Assembly (NCBI GenBank): GCA_014058105.1
Contig: JACGCM010002031.1
Span: forward strand, 1-64,000
DNA length: 64,000 nt
Reading direction: 5' to 3'
Source of the DNA: Kingdonia uniflora
Lineage: Eukaryota; Streptophyta; Magnoliopsida; Ranunculales; Circaeasteraceae
The notes beneath the pieces are model-generated. The model searched no databases. It was not told the origin of the DNA and was given only the letters and a program-made list of their open reading frames with translations. The position numbers and the translations under genes were made by a program. The stretch's first letter is position 1. Every line of letters starts with the position of its first letter. Shown here piece by piece: positions 48,101-58,939 of this stretch.

Positions 48101-51100
48101 TAACTCCCCTCTTCGTATTTTGCAGCAACTGTTATCATCTTCAAAGCTTCGAGCAGAGGTTTTAGCGACTCCGCTCACACTGTTTCAAATCAAACGTGTC
48201 GTAATTTCCTCTTCTTCTCCAATATCATGTAAAAAACCTAGCTTTGGTTCACCGCTTTCCGGCATCCGAACGTCTAAAAAACACTCCCCAATGTTTAGAA
48301 ACTCTGATTCGACAACTCCGTTGACCGGAGTTTTGTCTAAAACCTCTTTGATTTGAGAATCAACAAACTTATCGATTTTGACAAAAAAACTTGTCGATCT
48401 TGGTAAAACTCGTGATTTCGCAATCGCTAATAACTTCTTCCTCAATCCCATAATTTTGTTCGTCGGTGCCGAACAAATCTGCGCAACCCCACTCCTCAAT
48501 TTGTCAGACTTCGAGTATTGGTTTTGAGGTGGTGTTGGTATTCTTCAGTTAGACTTCATGATGATCGGAATTGTCAATCGGGTGAACTTCTCGCATCAAA
48601 GTCGAAATCCCATCATGAAACTTTGATCGAAAACTTTTCAACACGTCTCTGTTTTCCCCACCTACAACATCAATCGCACGGTGATCCTCTCTCTTTGTCA
48701 TTTTCTTGTAGTAGTTCATCTTCAAGCCTACTCCATTGAATCTCATCGAATCCTCCGTCGCAACACCCGCCTCAATCTTCTTCTCTCTTACTTCTACTTC
48801 TCTTAAATAGCGTCGGCAAATCTCCCGTCATTATCGAAACTCGCGAAGGCACACAATTTGTCAAGTATCGCCTCAAGTTGTTTAGTCATCATCTTGTTCA
48901 ATGTCGTAAAGACCATGTTAGACTCCATAAGCAACTTGGTAAACTCTTCTACTATTTTTAATTGTTGCCTTGCGCTTGTTTCTTTGGCGTTTTCTTCCCC
49001 ATCGTTTACCGAGAGAAAAGAAAAAAAAAATCTAGCAAAATTTTGCTAACTTTGATACCAAGTTGTTAAAAACTACGTTTGCGGAAGCTAAATTAATCTT
49101 AATTAAAATTAATCTTAATTAAAACTAAGATCTCTCAATTGCATAAAATAAAAAGTCGAAAACCTAGGGTTTTTAGATTTACCACAAACTTTACATCTCT
49201 CTATAAGGCTGAGCCTTTCTCTCACTAAAACCAACATTGAAAAATAGACTAAGCTTTGGCTCTCTTTTATAGGATAAGAGACCTAGCACAAAATAGAAAC
49301 CCTAATAAGACTCTAATAGGAATTACTAAATAAAATAAAACATAATTACTAAAATAGGGAGTGTTCGTGTGAAGTCCGTGAAAACGACTCGACGTGCGTA
49401 GAAACGACCCCACGACCTATTAATAATTTATAACATAAAAGAATGGTCAGAGCCCATTAACGGTGGGAAATGCAAACTAGCCAAAAAGATTAGCTCCCCA
49501 GTCGCACCATTAGATCATTCAAATATTTATTTATTTTCCTATGCAGAGATGCTAGTGAATAATGATATGGCCACTTCATTACTCGGAGAAAAAAAAGTGC
49601 TAAGTCAAAGTCTAAATGAAACAACATACCTTGTTAGCCTTTTCCCTTAAAGATGATTGCGGAGACTCGGAGCATCCTACTACAGCCTCTATGTTTTCAT
49701 CAAAATATGATGCAACAATTGAAAATTGTGTTTCATCTTTCTTCCTCAAAATCGACTCGAGAACACAGACAGCCTTCATTCTAACCTAAAAAAAAGTAAT
49801 TCAATCAGTCATCTCAGCAGGGAGTAAATGTAGAAAGAATGAATATACTGTGACTAATATTGCTGAAATACTTGAAATACTAAGGACTCTTTTGGTAGAG
49901 ATGATACAAATGAGAAGGAGATTGTTCTTACACAAACGGACAAACCTAGAACAACCTCGCATTCAATGCCGGCTCTCCATTTTGTACAAATTTATAAAGC
50001 AGATTTTCAGAAAATCAAAGTTTCAGATTAAGTTTATAATTTGCGAGGATCATCTTATCATGCATATTATAAAAGCCCGTCCTTGTTTTTGAGTCGCCAT
50101 GGAGATGTCACGGGATTTTAATCCTTATATGTGTAAATACTAGTAGATACTAAATCATAATTGAACCAGTTATGAGATAATACCTGCCACAATTGAGATT
50201 GGAGCTTGGACTCAATGGCACGACTTAAAGAAACTGCATCACACTTCGATGCTTCAATGAGGAAAATGTGTAAGGCATCACGAGTGGGTTGTAGACGTAC
50301 ACCACCAGATGTAACAATCGTCTCCAATAGCCGTTCCTCACGACTTTTACTCCCTGTATTACTCGAACTTGAGTCCCCATTTATCATTTCAGACACGTTC
50401 CCTCTCGAACTCTGGCCCCAATTTCCACTACCCACACTACCTTTTGAGATGCTAGTAGAACCATGTGTTTCACCATGATGATGACTAGCTCTTTCATATT
50501 TATCTTGGTTATCCATCTCTGTTGTTAAAGACCTTCTAAGGATTGGGCCTTTGTAGTTCCCATTTTCATTCTTTCGCACGGAGTGAGCTCCAGCTATACT
50601 ATTTAACCCATGTTTGATAGAAGCACTTCCAAGACCAACTACCTCACTAATAAACGACTTCTTATCTTCTGATGGCATTACATAGTTTGTATTTCCAAAT
50701 CCTTCTATTCTTCTATTAAGATCTTCCAATGGTGACGGCTTGTTCTCCTCCGAAGCAAAGATTGCAGCTATTGTCTCCTGAGCCGTGTCGCGAACAGCCT
50801 TGTTAAGTGAATCCCCCTTCAAAGGATCCACCTGTCCCTTGTAATGAAATAGCTGACGAACCGCAGCAGAATGACGCTGCATTTCCCTTCTGAAATCCAC
50901 ACCAGATTTTCCCACTGCATACTTGATTAGCCTCAGTGCCTAAATATGAAGAAGAAAATGAGAAAAAGGATCTGTCGTACAATTAAAATGGGAATCAAGG
51001 TCTCGCATAATTAGAAATCTTCCATACAGTTCATGATACATATACACAAATGTTATCATAGAAAGTATTGTTACATGACTTACGTCTAAGTTTTATAGAT

Positions 51101-51877
51101 CTATATGATAAATATGTAAGTATTATAAAGCAATATGCTATAGTTTAATACATGTTAAGCTGTGGATTTTATACCTTCAGATAGTTCACCACAGTTAGGA
51201 GTTTTCTTTCTACTCTTTGAAAGAATAAATAAATAAACTTTATGCGTCTTCATGTGCTTGCCCTCGATGTTGTTTGCCAACCATCATGGTATTCTAGTAT
51301 AACTTCTTTTACAAGAAAAGTTTTTTGCATGAGGCTTTAAAACACTTTTACTTATCCTATTGTTATCCCAACGTTAAACTTGATATATCCTCATTTCCTT
51401 GTAAATCGATATGTGGCCATTAGTGATTTACTAGTTCACCTCCTAATCCAAACCCATAGTTATGAATCAATTGTTTTCCGTTACAGCAGGCGATTTATAA
51501 ACTGCCTCCCTCAGATCAAGTCGTTTCACATTATGGAGTTACAACAACACTATTCTCACCTATGATTGCGAAAACCAAATGTAACTCAAAACCAACCTAA
51601 TGGGATCACCTAAAATAACACCAAGCATTAAATTAAAACTAAAAAAAATTACCAAAAATAATAATAATACCTTTTGTTTAACAATTGGACTCTTATGATC
51701 AAGTCGTTTCAAAACAAAATCAGAAACCTCTTTAACAATACTACCATGAGAAGACCTAAGGAGCTCACAGATCTCTTCTAATTTATAGACAGGAGTAACT
51801 TTATCTTCATCTGATGTTGCTCCATCGATCATCCGAGATCTCCAATACGATTCGACAGCTCTTCTGCTCGAATCCAT
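45167..51877 (-). CDS. MTV1: ENTH-domain protein, MTV1/tepsin type
   Basis: The minus-strand exons are 51671-51877, 50184-50939, 49630-49785, 45854-46792 and 45167-45208, joining in frame to 699 residues. Residues 1-~130 are an ENTH domain (MDSSRRAVESYWRSRMIDGA; LEEICELLRSSHGSIVKEVS; LDHKSPIVKQKALRLIKYAV) with the wording of Arabidopsis MTV1 and animal tepsin. Residues ~285-375 are a VHS-like helical region (EERLLETIVTSGGVRLQPTR; VRMKAVCVLESILRKKDE). The C-terminal half is disordered and acidic, and Gln/Asn-rich. LFSGLTV at 479-485 fits the AP-4 beta-ear motif LFxG[ML]x[LV], and AFDFIS at 681-686 resembles the epsilon-ear motif. Known role: clathrin/AP-4-linked trans-Golgi traffic of vacuolar cargo. 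Intron 3 (46793-49629) hosts an LTR element. The promoter and exon 1 are duplicated at 56810-58939. Confidence 0.92.
47177..47473 (-). repeat. 3' LTR of the MTV1-intron element
   Basis: 297 bp, plus strand TGTTAAAAACTACG...AACCTATCA. It is shorter than the other LTR because it lacks ~60 bp present at 49318-49380. Confidence 0.88.
49064..49422 (-). repeat. 5' LTR of the MTV1-intron element
   Basis: 359 bp, plus strand TGTTAAAAACTACG...GACCTATTA. The terminal TG/CA is mutated at the outer end (TTA for TCA), but the adjoining target duplication is exact. A short tandem duplication (AATTAATCTTAATTAAAA) lies near 49092. Confidence 0.88.
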
Positions 51878-52232
51878 CTTACAAATCACTCGATATCCAC
51901 AACAATCTGAAACCCTAATTTGGGAAATTGAAACCCTAATTCATGAATTTGGGGATTTTTGGGGGAGGTTTGAAGATGGGAATCGAGAGAGGTTAACGTT
52001 TAGAGAAGAATCAACAGACTTGTTGTATTAGGTGTACACTTCGTGCGCATTGTAGCAACACGTGGGAAAATAGGCAGATGAGAAGGCGTCTTTTGTTGGA
52101 TCTGGAACTGGTTTTGCGTTGTTCGGTTCTGGACTATTTTGGGCTGGGTTGTTTGTGGGCCGGAATTTGATAACCCCAACCCATGTGAGTTTATTATATG
52201 TAGTCCTCGGAAATTTCGAGCGGAAAGTGGGG

Positions 52233-53229
52233 TTAAGAGAACAGCTAGGTGGGCAAATTCACCCCACCGCAGTTTACCTCAAAAACAAAGTGAATATTAC
52301 TCACCGCAGTTCAGAATTGCGAGGCAAAAACAACCCTAAGATCTAGCCACGTGTCAAGATTGCAACGCTTTAGATGCCCCACAATTAGGTTTGTTTTCGG
52401 ATCGGATCGAAAATAGAGGGGGTCAAAATTTTCTAATTTTTTTCGGAACTATAAAATATATTCCGATCCGATCCGATTTTTTTTTAACTGTAAAAAAGAA
52501 ACTAAATTCGAAAATTTCATAATTCTGACTATTTCGGAATAACAGAGTTCTCACTTCTTCGTATCAAACCATAATAACAGAGTTCTCACTTCTCCAAGAA
52601 TCAAATATTTAAAATCGAAGTTAGAGGAGAACTGAAGCCAGATAGGAGATTTAACTTTTCTTCTTCGCTACGAATCAAAATCGAGGCAATGGAGAATAGA
52701 GACTGGAGGCATTGGAGATTTAACTTAAGAGTAGAGGGCAGTGGAGAATAGAGAAGAAGAGGCAGTGGAGAATGCCCTAGGTTAAGAATCTTAAGGTCTA
52801 ATGATTGCAAAATAGGATTCCAAAATCAAAAATATCGGATCGGAAATCGGAAAAAATCGAAAGTTCGGACAAAAGTTGTAGCCCTACTCGCAATTCAGAA
52901 GTGTGGGGCATCCAAACGAATTAAGCAACGCCACATATTTTATTTAATAAATTGTTTTTGATGCCCCGTAATTCTGAACTGCGGGAAATAAAAGCTACTT
53001 AAATCTTGACAAGTGTCATATTATAATTGGTTATTGATGTCGCGCATTTCAAAACTGTGGGGCATTAATAAAGTGAAAATCCACCTTGAGGGTGGTGAGA
53101 GATGGATTTTGGGTGGACACATTAGCCAATCGACCTAGCTGTTGTGGGTGGATTTGAACCAAAACAAGGTGAATTCACCAATCCACCTTGCCATGCCATC
53201 CTTCACCTATCTACTACAGATGCTCTTAA
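52233..53229. mobile_element. Tourist-like MITE, unit A (with nested insertion)
   Basis: The terminal inverted repeats are GTTAAGAGC... at left and its complement ...GATGCTCTTAAC at right, with TTA/TAA target sites. They are best seen by comparison with 58049-58555, since the left end here lost about 8 nt (TTAAGAGAACAGC). The interior holds hairpins built from the motif GCCCCGCAGTTC and its complement. Without the nested element it is about 490 bp. Confidence 0.7.
52386..52887. mobile_element. hAT-like MITE nested in the Tourist-like MITE
   Basis: 502 bp absent from unit B. It starts TAGGTTTGTTTTCGG and ends (complement) TAGGGCTACAACTTTTG. The flanking 8-mers are CCCACAAT (52378-52385) and CTCGCAAT (52888-52895), 6 of 8 alike. 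The interior has GGATCGGATCG motifs near both ends, and a tandem pair AACAGAGTTCTCACTTCT at 52542 and 52568. No transposase. Confidence 0.65.
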
Positions 53230-53589
53230 CAAACAAATCTTCATTGTAAAGTGTCACTATCTACTTTGAAATCAAACCGAAGGGCGATCATCTATGACTA
53301 TTTTGTTTGATAAGAAACGACACCATTTTGGTGATGTAGATTGGGAATTTAAAAGGGGTCTCACTCACATCAGCATCACTACCATAGATTCCCCTAACTC
53401 CAACGCGTAGTTAATTTGTTATAACAACGAACCTTCTCCAGCTCAATTCTCATCTGAGAATTCGGAATGCTAATTTGTCTCTTTCTAACTATCTAAACTT
53501 TCTCCAGCTCTCTAGAAACCCTTTCCCACAAACTCGGCGAACTCAAACACTCAAGAATACTAGTTGTTTATCATCCTTTCCCAATCGTG

Positions 53590-53623
53590 ATGAACTTCCG
53601 CTCTAAATTTCATAATTATCAGG
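53590..53623 (+). pseudogene. Decayed first-exon relic of a PGG-type gene
   Basis: ATGAACTTCCGCTCTAAATT begins a frame like the first codons of the PGG genes (ATGAACTCCGACTCCACATT) and follows a similar CAATCGTG leader. It then runs into unrelated sequence after CAGG. The partner relic is at 58906. Confidence 0.45.
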
Positions 53624-54226
53624 TTACGAATAAATGACTGATACTTAGTAGTGATTCATTACGTCTCAGTGCTGCTGCCATAGTAAATAGTAAAGACTAC
53701 AAAAAATGTTTACACCCGGATTTCATTGGTTTTGGGTAGAACCACCTGATGTATTTATGTGCGGTCCATTTTTTTCCGCCTAAGGGCCCCTTTCCATTTT
53801 ATTAGTATGGGGCTTATGCCCCGTTTGTTTAAAAGGATAAGAAACTTGTATGCCCCGTTTGTTGGAAAATTATCATAGGCGAATAATTTTCTTACAATAA
53901 TGCTAGCGGATTTTAGTTGTCCCTCCGTTCTACCCGAAAAACAACCAATGACTAAAATGATGCCTAAAGTTTATGTTTACATAATGATGAGCTTCGAATT
54001 AGTTGCGAGGCAAACGGGGAATAGTCGGTCGATCTTAGTCGACATGGGACCACCATCCAGTTGATTTTATTTGGGCCGACATGGGACCACCACCCATTCG
54101 ATTTTGAACTTTCAAGCAAATTTTTTAATTTTCATTCCTTTATATATTTGATCTTCTTCTATTCTTGTGAGTATTCAGAACATCAGTATCTCTCAAACGA
54201 TCTTAAAACTCTCTCTTCTAATCGTT

Positions 54227-55056
54227 ATGAACTCCGACTCCACATTTCAGGATTCCCAGGAGGCGAAGAAGTTCCATATACTCAAGAGTCACCCATGTGC
54301 CGAAGAAGGTCGACCAACAAGTCTAAATGGTAAGATATCATATTCTGTACATCATCCTAACTAAGGTGCCAAAAATGTACTCTCTCCGCTCTAAAATTAT
54401 GTTATTGACATGCTATGGTTGAATATGTAGTAGGCACATCAGGATTCGAAGTTGTTACAACTAAAGCCGATAGAAAGCTCATGAATAGCTCTGATGGCAT
54501 GGGACAAGTTCATTACACAATAGCTGTAGGTTTCGCTATTTTTGTTGCAGCTGCAACAATTGCACTTGGCCTCAACCCCCCTGGCGGTTTTCACCAAGAT
54601 GGCATGTTTGAGGGGAAGGCCATAAAGGGGATGACTACCATTTTCAAGTTGTTCATGTGCTGCAACAATATTGCATTCTTCCTGTCTCTTGTCATCATCT
54701 TCAGTCTAATTAGAAACACTTTCAATCCAGAAGTACTGAGTATATTGCTAGTCATCGATGTGTCATCATTGGGACTAACTTATGTAACGGGTATTATGGT
54801 GATCACACCCAATCACGACGACGCTGTGACAAGGGTATTGCAGCCTCTCTCTATGGTGTTCACTTTTTGTGTGTGTTTAGGGGTGTCTCATGGATTTCAC
54901 TACTTGATCAGTAAAAAAGGAGGGAGACAGGTGAACGATGAAAGTACTAATGATGCAATTGGTATGAATGGAGAGTTTGAGGAAGATAATGGTAATGAGA
55001 CACTGGTTGCGCGTGCAGAGTCCTGTACTGATATCGAAAATTCTTGCTGTGAGTGA
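54227..55056 (+). CDS. PGG-domain membrane protein without ankyrin repeats, copy A
   Basis: The exons 54227-54329 and 54434-55056 (GT-AG, phase 1) give 241 residues. The N-terminal ~60 residues are polar. Four hydrophobic segments follow at ~62-81, 105-127, 134-158 and 172-193, with the NPPGG signature at 82-86 after the first and a long FEGKAIKGMTTIFKLF stretch before the second. This is the PGG domain found at the C-terminus of plant ankyrin proteins of the ITN1/ACD6 kind, but no ankyrin repeats are present or possible upstream. The C-terminal ~45 residues are acidic and end in Cys-Cys-Glu. It is probably an integral membrane protein of unknown role. A near-identical copy lies at 61474-62287. 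Confidence 0.85.
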
Positions 55057-56809
55057 GGCCAGCAAATCTACCATGCATTGAGATTAGAATACTCGTAAGT
55101 ATAGATTGAATTTTGAAGTTTGAATGTTGTGGATTCTTCGAATATCACCTTGTGCTTTATGTTTTTGAAAACAATTTGAATCTTGTATTATGTAATTTAA
55201 ATATGATAAATTCTTATTCGCAGTTAAAATGGATATAGACTCCGCAGTTTGAGTTCTTAAATTTCTAGTGATTTTAGTGGAGTAACTGAAGTTTTGAAGT
55301 TTTTATAACGAATAAAATCAAGATAAAACCATACCCAATTATCCACTAAAAGCCACTAATGTAAGACTTGACTTGTTATAATTGTAGCACATATTTATTG
55401 AACTTTGCAAAACAAAGACATGTTTATTGGCAAGGATAAAACTATGCGCGCCCATGATTTAAAGGGTATAGAGTGTAAAACAATTGAGTATGATAGAACC
55501 GTGTAAGCTGTGGCGGAGCCAGAGATTTAGAAGTGGGGGTGCCGCCACACACTTTTTTTAACGGTGAAGTGCTGCCACACAACCAAATCCACCCGTGTAA
55601 GTTTTGAATATTTTTCCAGTATGGCATTCACGTACCTCATAGATTTGTATCTTCCAAGCAAAATTTCTAGAAAAAAAAAAGTGATTTGAGTGGGTATTAG
55701 GAGCAGCAAATTTCTAAAAAGCGTCGTTTGCCCGCCCTTATCTCGGAGTGAGGAAACATTAGCCCAGGCAAATCACAAGAATTTGTTGAGCTCTGCATGA
55801 TTTCCTCCGCTCTCTCAAGACCTTACTGCTTAAAACTGCATCGAGTTCTGAGATTTGTATATTTTGCTTCCTCTTACAGCTTTCAACTCTGAAGGTAAGA
55901 GAGGAAAGCTCTTATAGTACTGCAAAACATCAATACATTAGTTGTCGTCCCTCTAGATCAAGAAGACGACTAATAACCAACTTGTCATCTTCACCTCTTA
56001 AAACCAAACCACAAATTATTGCAATACTATATATGGTTCCAGTTGAATGAGTCCCCTCTTCTTAAAATCTTATTACTCTTCATTTCTTTGCTAAATGATA
56101 TATCCATTTGTTAGTAGAAGTGATGTTGGACTGTGGGATTTTGCGTATTTTTTTTAATATTTTTAGGTAAGAAAATTTATAATTAAAATCATGAAACACC
56201 AAAGAGTAATGAAAATTGTTCTTTTTGTAGCCATTGAAAATGAAAAGAGGCGGTAATGTCTATCGTGTGATTTGCTAAAGCTTGTTATACAAGGTCAGCC
56301 CTCTTATTCTAAGGTCACTGATTCCGTATTCACCCAAGTCCATAATTATTTTGTAATTTGTGTCTACCCAATAGTTAATGCTTATTTTGGAGATTATAAT
56401 GTTTATTGCCGAAGTAATAGCTAGCTTATAACTTCTTTTGGAAAAATGCACGGCTTAATTTTGTTACGAGTTACAAATTACAACTAAATTACTAAACTCA
56501 AGATAATAGCATTTCCAGTACTGTACATGTTTACATTCATGGTTTCTTATTCCCGCAGTTAGTGTTGGATGGAAGTTATAAGGGACTCCATTTTAATGAG
56601 AACGTGATTGCATAAAGTGACGTCTCATGAAAGGATCAGCTCTAAATTATAAATAGTATTAAGACACTTCGATAATTTCCATTGTTGTGGATGATGCATT
56701 GTATTGATAAATAATTATTAGAACTGGAGGATCCATCTCAAAACCAATTAGTAATGAGAGGAGAAGCCCGGGTTCTTATATTTTGAGGTGCAAGTTTTAT
56801 AGGTGTATA
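55057..56809. other. Spacer after PGG copy A
   Basis: No supported gene. Stretches match the region after PGG copy B: 55610-55930 with 62735-63060 (TTCCAGTATG, GTACCTCAT, TTTGTATCTTCCAAGCAA, AGCTCTTATAG) and 56030-56110 with 63147-63230 (ATATATGGTTCCAGTTGAAT). A further block at 56482-56575 matches 60180-60290, just before PGG copy B. The duplication thus extends well beyond the genes. Confidence 0.6.
55508..55593. mobile_element. Tiny hAT-like MITE
   Basis: 86 bp flanked by the exact 8-mer CGTGTAAG at 55500-55507 and 55594-55601. It starts CTGTGGCGGAGCCAG, a common start of plant hAT elements, and ends CCAAATCCACC. The terminal repeats are short and imperfect. Private to unit A. Confidence 0.6.
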
Positions 56810-57141
56810 GGATAAAGTTTAATACACCTAAGTTACGTTGTGGATTTTATACCTTAGTTCACGACATTTGGGAGTTCTCTTTCTACTCTTTGAAAGAAAA
56901 ATAAATAAACTTTATACATCTTCATGTGCTTGCCCTCGAACGATGTTCAGTCCCTCATATCAAGTCGTTTCACATTATGGGGTTACTACTCCAGTATGTT
57001 AATCTCACCCATGATCGTAAAAACTAAATGTAACTCAAAACCAACCTAAAATAACACCAAGCATTAAATTACAGCTAACATTTTTTTTTTAAATAAAATA
57101 AAATTAAAAAAATTACTAAAAATAAAAAATAAAATTGTTAC

Positions 57142-57694
57142 CTTTATTGTAACAATTGGACTCTTATTGACGTAAACTCTTAACGCGGAAGCTAAATCGA
57201 GAAGTCTTTTACGCTAAAATCAACTTAAAACTAAATTAGGGCTAAACCTTGAACCCTATTAAATCACAACTTTAACAACTAAATAAAATAGAGAACCTAG
57301 CCTCCCTTTTATAGAACATAAGGGGGTGGAAACCCTAACTATAAATATTCTAGAAACTAGAAAAAATACCATATTAACCTTGTGTTAGTTAATTAGAAAC
57401 TCCCTACAACCTACTAACCATCTCTAGCAGAGAGGCTTGAATCAAAAGAACATAAATATAAATAGTCCGTTGACATGTGAGAAACGATCATGAGATATGA
57501 TTCACATCACTTATGATCAAGTCGTTTCAAAACAAAATCATAAATCTCTTTAACAATACTACCAGGAGAAGACCTAAGGAGCTCACAAATCTCTTTTAAT
57601 TTATAAATAGGAGTAACTTTATCTTCATCTGATGTTGCTTCATCGATCATCCGAGATCTCTAATACGATTCAACAACTCTTTTCTCGAATCCAT
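57142..57694 (-). pseudogene. Duplicated MTV1 exon 1, broken
   Basis: The minus strand from ATG 57694 matches MTV1 exon 1 (51671-51877) but has lost bases after MDSRK, so the frame shifts and stops within 15 codons. A 342-bp solo LTR then splits the exon. The donor site (AAAG|GTAAC at 57142) survives. No later MTV1 exons follow, so no ENTH protein can be made. Confidence 0.88.
57168..57509. mobile_element. Solo LTR inside the duplicated MTV1 exon 1
   Basis: 342 bp, TGACGTAAAC...TTCACATCA, flanked by the perfect 5-mer CTTAT at 57163-57167 and 57510-57514. Removing it and one CTTAT restores collinearity with exon 1 of the real gene. Its wording (GCGGAAGCTAAAT, CCTCCCTTTTATAG, GAAACCCTAA) resembles the LTRs at 47177 and 49064, so it is probably a distant relative of that family. 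Confidence 0.88.
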
Positions 57695-58048
57695 CTTACA
57701 AATTACTTGATATCCACAACAATCTGAAACCCTAATTTGGGAAATTGAAACCCTAATTCATGAAATTGGGGATTTTTGGGAGAGGTTGAAGATGGGAATT
57801 GAGAGAGGTCAACGTTAAGAGATGGATCAAAGAGAATTGTTGTATTAGGTGTACGCATTGCAGCAGCACGTATGAAAAGAGGCAGATGAGAAGGCATATT
57901 TTATTGGAACTGGAACTGAAACTGGTTTTGCGTTGTTCGTTTCTGGACCATTTTGGGCTGGGTTGTTTGTGGGCCGAAATTTGACAGCCCGAACCCAAGT
58001 GAGTTTATTATATGTAGAGTACTCGGACATATATAACGGAAAGTGGGG

Positions 58049-58555
58049 TTAAGAGCATCTGCAGCAGCTAGGTGGGCAAATTCACCCAAATTCACCCTAC
58101 AACAGTTTACCTCAAAAACAATGTGAATATTACTCACCACAGTTTAGAATTGCGGGGCAAAAACAATGCCTAAGATCTAGCCACGTGTCAAGATCGCAAC
58201 GCTTTATATGCCCCACAGTTCAGAAGTTTAGGGTGTCCAAACGAATCAAACAACGCCACGTGTTTTATTTAATAAATGGTTTTTAATGCCCCGCAGTTCT
58301 GAACTGCAGGGTTTGAGAGCCACTTAAATCTTGACAAGTGTCATATTATAATTGGTTGTTGATGCCGCACAGCTCAAAATTGCAGGGCATCAATAAAGTA
58401 AAAATTCACCCTGAAGGGTGGTGAGAGGTGGATTTTGGGTGGACACGTTATTCAATCGACCTAACTGTTGTGGGTGAATTTGAGCCAAAACAAGGTGAAT
58501 TCACCAATCCACTTTGCCATGTCATCCTTCACCTAGCTGTTACAGTTTATCTTAA
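58049..58555. mobile_element. Tourist-like MITE, unit B
   Basis: About 507 bp with 5' end TTAAGAGCATCTGCAGCAGC and a related inverted 3' end AGCTGTTACAGTTTATCTTAA. It is the same insertion as 52233-53229, so it predates the duplication. Hairpin-forming copies of the GCCCCGCAGTTC motif lie near 58133-58160, 58208-58225, 58287-58311 and 58362-58390. Confidence 0.75.
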
Positions 58556-58905
58556 CAAACAAATCTTTATTGTAAAGTGTCACTATCTTCTTTGAAATCA
58601 AACCGCGGGCCGCCATCTAACACTTTACTATTTTGTTTGATAAAAAATAGCACCATTTGGGAATTTAAAAGGGGGTCCCACTCACATCAGCATCACCACC
58701 ATAGATTCCCCCAACTCCGATGCATTGTGAATTTGTTATAACAATGAACACACTCCAGCTCAATTCTCATATGAGAATTTGGAATGTCAATTCATCTCTT
58801 TCTAGCTATCTCAACTTTCTCCAGCTTTTAGAAACCCCTTCCCACAAACTCGACGAATTTAAACACTCAAGAACACTAGTTGTTTATCATCCTTTTCCAA
58901 TCGTG

Positions 58906-58939
58906 ATGAACTCCCACTCCAAATTTCATAATTATCAGG
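58906..58939 (+). pseudogene. Decayed first-exon relic of a PGG-type gene, unit B
   Basis: ATGAACTCCCACTCCAAATT is the counterpart of 53590 and slightly closer to the true PGG exon 1 start. It is cut off by retroelement sequence shortly after CAGG. Confidence 0.45.

Larger units (their letters stand above)
47177..49422 (-). mobile_element. Non-autonomous LTR element in MTV1 intron 3
   Basis: 2,246 bp with LTRs at 47177-47473 and 49064-49422 and a perfect 5-bp target duplication ATAAT at 47172-47176 and 49423-49427. In the minus orientation a primer site complementary to initiator tRNA-Met (ACTTGGTATCAAA, 49051-49063) follows the 5' LTR. A polypurine tract (AAGACGGGGAGAGT, 47474-47487) precedes the 3' LTR. 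The 1.6-kb interior has no reverse transcriptase, integrase or other pol motif. It holds only broken minus-strand ORFs (for example 48499-48185 and 48746-48549) and a repetitive GT/GTP-type piece at 48128-47895. It lies in the same transcriptional sense as MTV1. The 5' LTR starts TA instead of TG. Confidence 0.88.
51141..53623. repeat. Segmental duplication, unit A (MTV1 5' region)
   Basis: The sequence from MTV1 intron 1 through exon 1, promoter and a Tourist-like MITE to a decayed PGG exon 1 is collinear with 56810-58939. Shared landmarks include CTCTTTGAAAGAA, CTTCATGTGCTTGCCCTCG, the exon 1 block, GTGTCACTATCT and AATTTCATAATTATCAGG. This copy has the working MTV1 exon 1 and a private hAT-like insertion at 52386-52887. 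Confidence 0.85.
56810..58939. repeat. Segmental duplication, unit B (MTV1 5' region)
   Basis: Collinear with 51141-53623. The MTV1 exon 1 inside it is broken. It lacks the hAT-like insertion of unit A and has gained a solo LTR at 57168-57509. Its right end meets foreign retroelement sequence at about 58940. Confidence 0.85.
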
